Below, piece after piece: positions 6,714 to 8,697 of a stretch of 8,697 nt of DNA (its first letter is position 1; every line of letters starts with the position of its first letter). The notes under the pieces are model-generated. The model was not told where the DNA came from. It saw only the letters and a program-made list of their open reading frames with translations, and ran no database searches. The DNA is taken from the NCBI GenBank assembly GCA_900321955.1, contig ONXX01000046.1:1-8697 (forward strand), read 5' to 3'. The position numbers and the translations under genes were made by a program. The DNA comes from an uncultured Bacillota bacterium (GTDB lineage Bacteria; Bacillota_I; Bacilli_A; Erysipelotrichales; Erysipelotrichaceae).

Positions 6714-6718
6714 TCCCT
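6698..6718. promoter_or_regulatory. Nested dyads at the promoter: possible operator
   Basis: CCCTATAGGG (6698-6707) is a perfect 10-bp palindrome filling the start of the spacer next to the -35. AGGGA (6704-6708) and TCCCT (6714-6718) form another inverted pair around the -35. A bound regulator here would block RNA polymerase. Whether a protein binds is unknown. Confidence 0.4.
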
Positions 6719-6741
6719 TTTTGTGATAATTTCATAGATTG

Positions 6742-6760
6742 AAAAAGAGCCGCAGCTCTT
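6742..6760 (-). terminator. Intrinsic terminator of the flavin reductase-GNAT operon
   Basis: On the minus strand AAGAGC, a four-base loop and GCTCTT (6760-6745) lead into a T5 tract. It starts 6 bases after the GNAT stop codon. The stem is short but GC-rich at its top. Confidence 0.75.
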
Positions 6761-6766
6761 AATCGT

Positions 6767-7276
6767 TTAAGATAAGTTTTTTGACTTCTCAAAAGCCAGA
6801 CGGGGATAGTCATCCTCTTGTACATAGATCGTTCCGCAGTGGATGAAACCCAGCTTATTTAATAGATTCTGCATGACCTTATTGTCACCATGGGTATCAA
6901 TGCGAAGGTGACCGCACTGCTCAAAAGCCCAGCTGATACAAAACGAACCGATCCCCTTGATCGAATGATCGGAAGCGATGCGATGGACCACCCCGTAAGC
7001 GGAGTCATCCAGCCACTTTCCATCTCTGATATCTCTGTAGGTTGGCTCAATATCTTCGCCATAGACATAGTAAAAGGTGCCGATGACTTTATCGTCATCA
7101 TCCACACAGACATAGCTGTTTCCCTTTTCGATGTCGGAAAGGATCAATTCTTTTGGCGGCCACTTTGTCGGGCCCCATTGCAGGGGATTGCCGGTCAATG
7201 CCATGAAATCCCTGGCATCCGCATAGATCGCCATCATCCTATCCAGATCACGCAATTCAGATTTTCGTATTCTCAT
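6767..7276 (-). CDS. GNAT-family N-acetyltransferase
   Basis: A 169-residue cytosolic protein with the Gcn5-related fold: strand/helix start MRIRKSELRDLDRMMAIYADAR, a GNPLQWG segment (29-35), the YVCVDDDDKVIGTFYYV hairpin (55-71), then VVHRIASDHSIKGIGSF (96-112), which holds the acetyl-CoA pyrophosphate loop in a degenerate Q/RxxGxG form (IKGIGS). LRIDTHGDNKVMQNLLNKLGF (124-144) is the motif B helix, followed by CGTIYV. The acetyl acceptor (small molecule or protein) cannot be told. Its ATG overlaps the stop of the flavin reductase gene as ATGA and has no visible ribosome binding site, so it should depend on translation of its neighbour. Confidence 0.9.
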   Translation of the reverse strand: MRIRKSELRDLDRMMAIYADARDFMALTGNPLQWGPTKWPPKELILSDIEKGNSYVCVDDDDKVIGTFYYVYGEDIEPTYRDIRDGKWLDDSAYGVVHRIASDHSIKGIGSFCISWAFEQCGHLRIDTHGDNKVMQNLLNKLGFIHCGTIYVQEDDYPRLAFEKSKNLS

Positions 7277-7779
7277 TTGATGATATAGGCATCGACGATT
7301 CTGCCGATATAACAGGTATGGAAATCCGACGGATCGCTTCCGTAGTGTTTATTTCTGACTTCCGGTGCAATGGCATCCAGATCCTGATCCTGTTTGTATA
7401 TGACTTCGCATTCAATCGTCAAAGGATATTCCCTGATGCCCGGCGTATGATTGGTCGCAGGTTCTTCCAGTGTCACATAATCCGCTTTGTTGACATCTCT
7501 TCCCGACATCGTGCCGCAGACTTCAAAGATCTTCGGATACTTCGTTTCACCCATCGGCACGGAGATGGTGAATTCCATCGTCTTATCGATCTGTGCCTTG
7601 GTGTAGCGGCTTTGTCTGACATAGACGACAAAGGTATTGATTCCCCAGATGACGCCTAAATGGCCCCAGCCGATCACCATGGAATTGAACTTGTCACCGT
7701 TGGTATTCAACAAAACGCCCGGATGGATCGCTTTGTCGATCAGCTCAGCATAATCAAATACATTGATCTTTTCTTTCAT
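7273..7779 (-). CDS. Flavin reductase-like domain protein (FMN-binding split barrel)
   Basis: A 168-residue single-domain protein of the flavin reductase-like family. Features are GVLLNTNGDKFNSMVIGWG (21-39), where NSM and GWG sit in the flavin phosphate and ring region, VYVRQSRYT (52-60), where RxSRYT is the usual FMN phosphate-binding stretch, CGTMSGRD (88-95), and a C-terminus with DFHTCYIGRIVDAYIIK (152-168). Such proteins bind FMN and are often listed as NAD(P)H:flavin oxidoreductases or redox-sensing flavoproteins; the electron donor and acceptor cannot be predicted. The start is well supported by AGGAGA 8 bases upstream. It is the first gene of a two-gene operon with the GNAT gene and is divergent from the MBL-fold hydrolase. 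Confidence 0.9.
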   Translation of the reverse strand: MKEKINVFDYAELIDKAIHPGVLLNTNGDKFNSMVIGWGHLGVIWGINTFVVYVRQSRYTKAQIDKTMEFTISVPMGETKYPKIFEVCGTMSGRDVNKADYVTLEEPATNHTPGIREYPLTIECEVIYKQDQDLDAIAPEVRNKHYGSDPSDFHTCYIGRIVDAYIIK

Positions 7780-7805
7780 AGCAGAATTCTCCTGTTTCCT
7801 CCATT

Positions 7806-7834
7806 GTAGTATGATTCTTTCTTTTGTGTTTCAA
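7806..7834 (-). promoter_or_regulatory. Candidate promoter of the flavin reductase-GNAT operon
   Basis: TTGAAA (7834-7829) and TACTAC (7811-7806) are 17 bases apart on the minus strand; start would be near 7799, upstream of the AGGAGA site. The -35 is good and the -10 poor, so the exact -10 is uncertain. Confidence 0.4.
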
Positions 7835-7853
7835 TCTTCCTCTCTCCATAAGC

Positions 7854-7871
7854 TAAAATAAGGGAAAGAGG
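7854..7871 (+). promoter_or_regulatory. Candidate -10 and ribosome binding site of the MBL-fold gene
   Basis: TAAAAT (7854-7859) would start transcription near 7866. The AGAGG site (7867-7871) is 8 bases before the ATG at 7880 and supports that start. No clear -35 is seen at the matching distance. Confidence 0.4.
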
Positions 7872-7879
7872 TAAACGAC

Positions 7880-8575
7880 ATGGAACTGTACAAATACTCG
7901 GATCGCATCTACTATTCCTCCTACGAAGAAGAACGGGACCGTCCGGCCATCGGCTATATCAGGGGCGATCGCTATTCGATTGCCATCGATGCCGGCCACA
8001 GCGACGATCATCTGAAAGAGTTCTATGATCTTTTAAAGGAAAATAATCTTCCGCTCCCTGCCTTAACCATCATCACCCACTGGCATTGGGATCACTCCTT
8101 TGCCATGCATAAGATTAGTGGCCTCTCGATTGCCAACAAGACGACAAACGATCATCTGCTCGACTTCATCCGTCAACGAAGTCCAGAGAACGATCAGAAA
8201 TTCCTGGCCTTGGATCCCAGCATCGCCAAGGAATACGCCAATGACAAAGAAATTATCGTCATCCCGGCCGACATCGTCTTTGAAGATCATCTCCTATTGG
8301 ATGCCGGTGGCATCAGCGTCGAAGCCTTTGAAGCTATCTCGCCTCACACCGATGATGCCACTTTGATACGTGTTCCACAGGAAAAAGTTCTCTTTTTCGG
8401 CGATGCCATCTCCGGTGTCTTTCCGACCTGGATCCCCGATCCCAAGCTCTTAAAGCAGATGATCGAGACGATTGAAAAGGAAGATGCCGATACCTTCATC
8501 GGCGGCCACTGGCCACCGTTCACCAAGAAGGCTTTATTGGATCAGCTTTATACAACCTTAAAAGAATATTCCTAG
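7880..8575 (+). CDS. Metallo-beta-lactamase-fold metal-dependent hydrolase
   Basis: A 231-residue protein with all metal-binding motifs of the fold: THWHWDH with H67, H69, D71 and H72, H156 in SPHTDD, D175 in FFGDAISG and H210 in GGHWPPF. This set points to a dinuclear zinc or iron site. It has no signal peptide, so it acts in the cytosol. The small size and lack of extra domains fit the broad group of glyoxalase II-like and lactonase-like hydrolases; no subfamily is clear, and there is no reason to call it an antibiotic resistance gene. It is a single-gene unit, divergent from the flavin reductase operon, with a terminator starting directly at its stop codon (TAG). Confidence 0.92.
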   Translation: MELYKYSDRIYYSSYEEERDRPAIGYIRGDRYSIAIDAGHSDDHLKEFYDLLKENNLPLPALTIITHWHWDHSFAMHKISGLSIANKTTNDHLLDFIRQRSPENDQKFLALDPSIAKEYANDKEIIVIPADIVFEDHLLLDAGGISVEAFEAISPHTDDATLIRVPQEKVLFFGDAISGVFPTWIPDPKLLKQMIETIEKEDADTFIGGHWPPFTKKALLDQLYTTLKEYS

Positions 8576-8597
8576 AAATGGCAGACATGCCATTTTT
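8576..8597 (+). terminator. Intrinsic terminator of the MBL-fold gene
   Basis: AAATGGCA (8576-8583), loop GACA, TGCCATTT (8588-8595) and two more T. The stem starts at the base after the TAG stop. Confidence 0.8.
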
Positions 8598-8603
8598 GTA
8601 TTT

Positions 8604-8624
8604 AAAAAATGGCTTTCGCCATTT
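8604..8624 (-). terminator. Intrinsic terminator of the right-edge gene, overlapping its stop codon
   Basis: On the minus strand AAATGGC, loop GAAA, GCCATTT (8624-8607) continues into a T6 tract. The first arm includes two bases of the TAA stop (8625-8623). It uses nearly the same stem sequence as the neighbouring plus-strand terminator. Confidence 0.75.
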
Positions 8625-8697
8625 AACTGAAATTCTTCTTTTCTTCTTTCGGAATCTCGATTTCAATGTTTTGATCTTCCTTCCAGAAACGGAAGAC
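8623..8697 (-). CDS. C-terminal 24 codons of an unidentified gene, cut by window edge
   Basis: Read on the minus strand, an open frame enters at the right edge and ends with TAA after 24 codons. The visible tail runs VFRFWKEDQNIEIEIP then a lysine/glutamate-rich end, KEEKKNFS. Support for coding is the terminator placed exactly at the stop and the balanced codon content. The piece is too short to assign a family. Confidence 0.6.
   Translation of the reverse strand, partial: VFRFWKEDQNIEIEIPKEEKKNFS

Noticed and set aside
6719..6735. Rex- or CRP-like site (TTTGTGATAATTTCATA)
   Set aside because: The half-sites are not symmetric over more than three bases and the spacing does not fit either consensus.
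7880..8575. MBL-fold protein as a beta-lactamase
   Set aside because: No signal peptide and no subfamily features of secreted beta-lactamases; the fold is shared by many hydrolases.
1..8697. Phage, IS, CRISPR, tRNA, toxin-antitoxin or defence island content
   Set aside because: No transposase, integrase, repeat array, tRNA cloverleaf or paired small toxin genes were seen; the exonuclease and acidic protein are separated by unrelated units.

Overview
The window looks like chromosomal housekeeping and peripheral-metabolism DNA from a low-to-mid GC Gram-positive bacterium (Bacillota, possibly an anaerobic gut lineage such as Erysipelotrichia). This rests on strong AGGAGG-type ribosome binding sites, compact gene packing, intrinsic terminators pressed against stop codons, and the protein families present (tandem PASTA-like tails on a soluble M48 peptidase, CotH-type lipoprotein, small flavin reductase and GNAT pair). 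The lineage is inference; no rRNA or tRNA is present to confirm it. I see no mobile element, CRISPR array, tRNA, rRNA or recognisable riboswitch.

Layout, left to right. (1) 1-1600, minus strand: a two-gene unit of an M48-type zinc metallopeptidase with a C-terminal pair of PASTA-like repeats, followed 3 bases later by a HAD-family phosphatase that runs off the left edge. (2) 1739-2491, plus: a DEDDh 3'-5' exonuclease with a C-terminal module resembling NUMOD1-type DNA-binding domains; its promoter appears to give a leaderless mRNA starting at the GTG codon. (3) 2525-4782, minus: the tdh-kbl operon, which converts threonine to glycine plus acetyl-CoA. The two genes overlap by ATGA, and the kbl ribosome binding site lies inside a C-terminal extension of tdh. 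(4) 4900-6285, plus: a CotH-kinase-family lipoprotein, divergent from tdh. (5) 6326-6652, minus: a small protein with an extremely acidic tail, behind the best promoter in the window. (6) 6767-7779, minus: a flavin reductase-like FMN protein overlapping a GNAT acetyltransferase by ATGA. (7) 7880-8575, plus: a metallo-beta-lactamase-fold hydrolase. (8) 8623-8697, minus: the last 24 codons of an unidentified gene.

The units alternate in direction, and each end that can be seen has an intrinsic terminator, so most are probably independent transcription units. Apart from tdh-kbl, no metabolic pathway links neighbouring units. The most interesting signals are regulatory or architectural: a 9-bp inverted repeat bracketing the tdh promoter, nested dyads on the -35/spacer of the acidic-protein promoter, the leaderless exonuclease gene, hairpins that overlap stop codons, and the unusual domain combinations in the peptidase and the exonuclease. 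I did not find a convincing new multi-gene system here.
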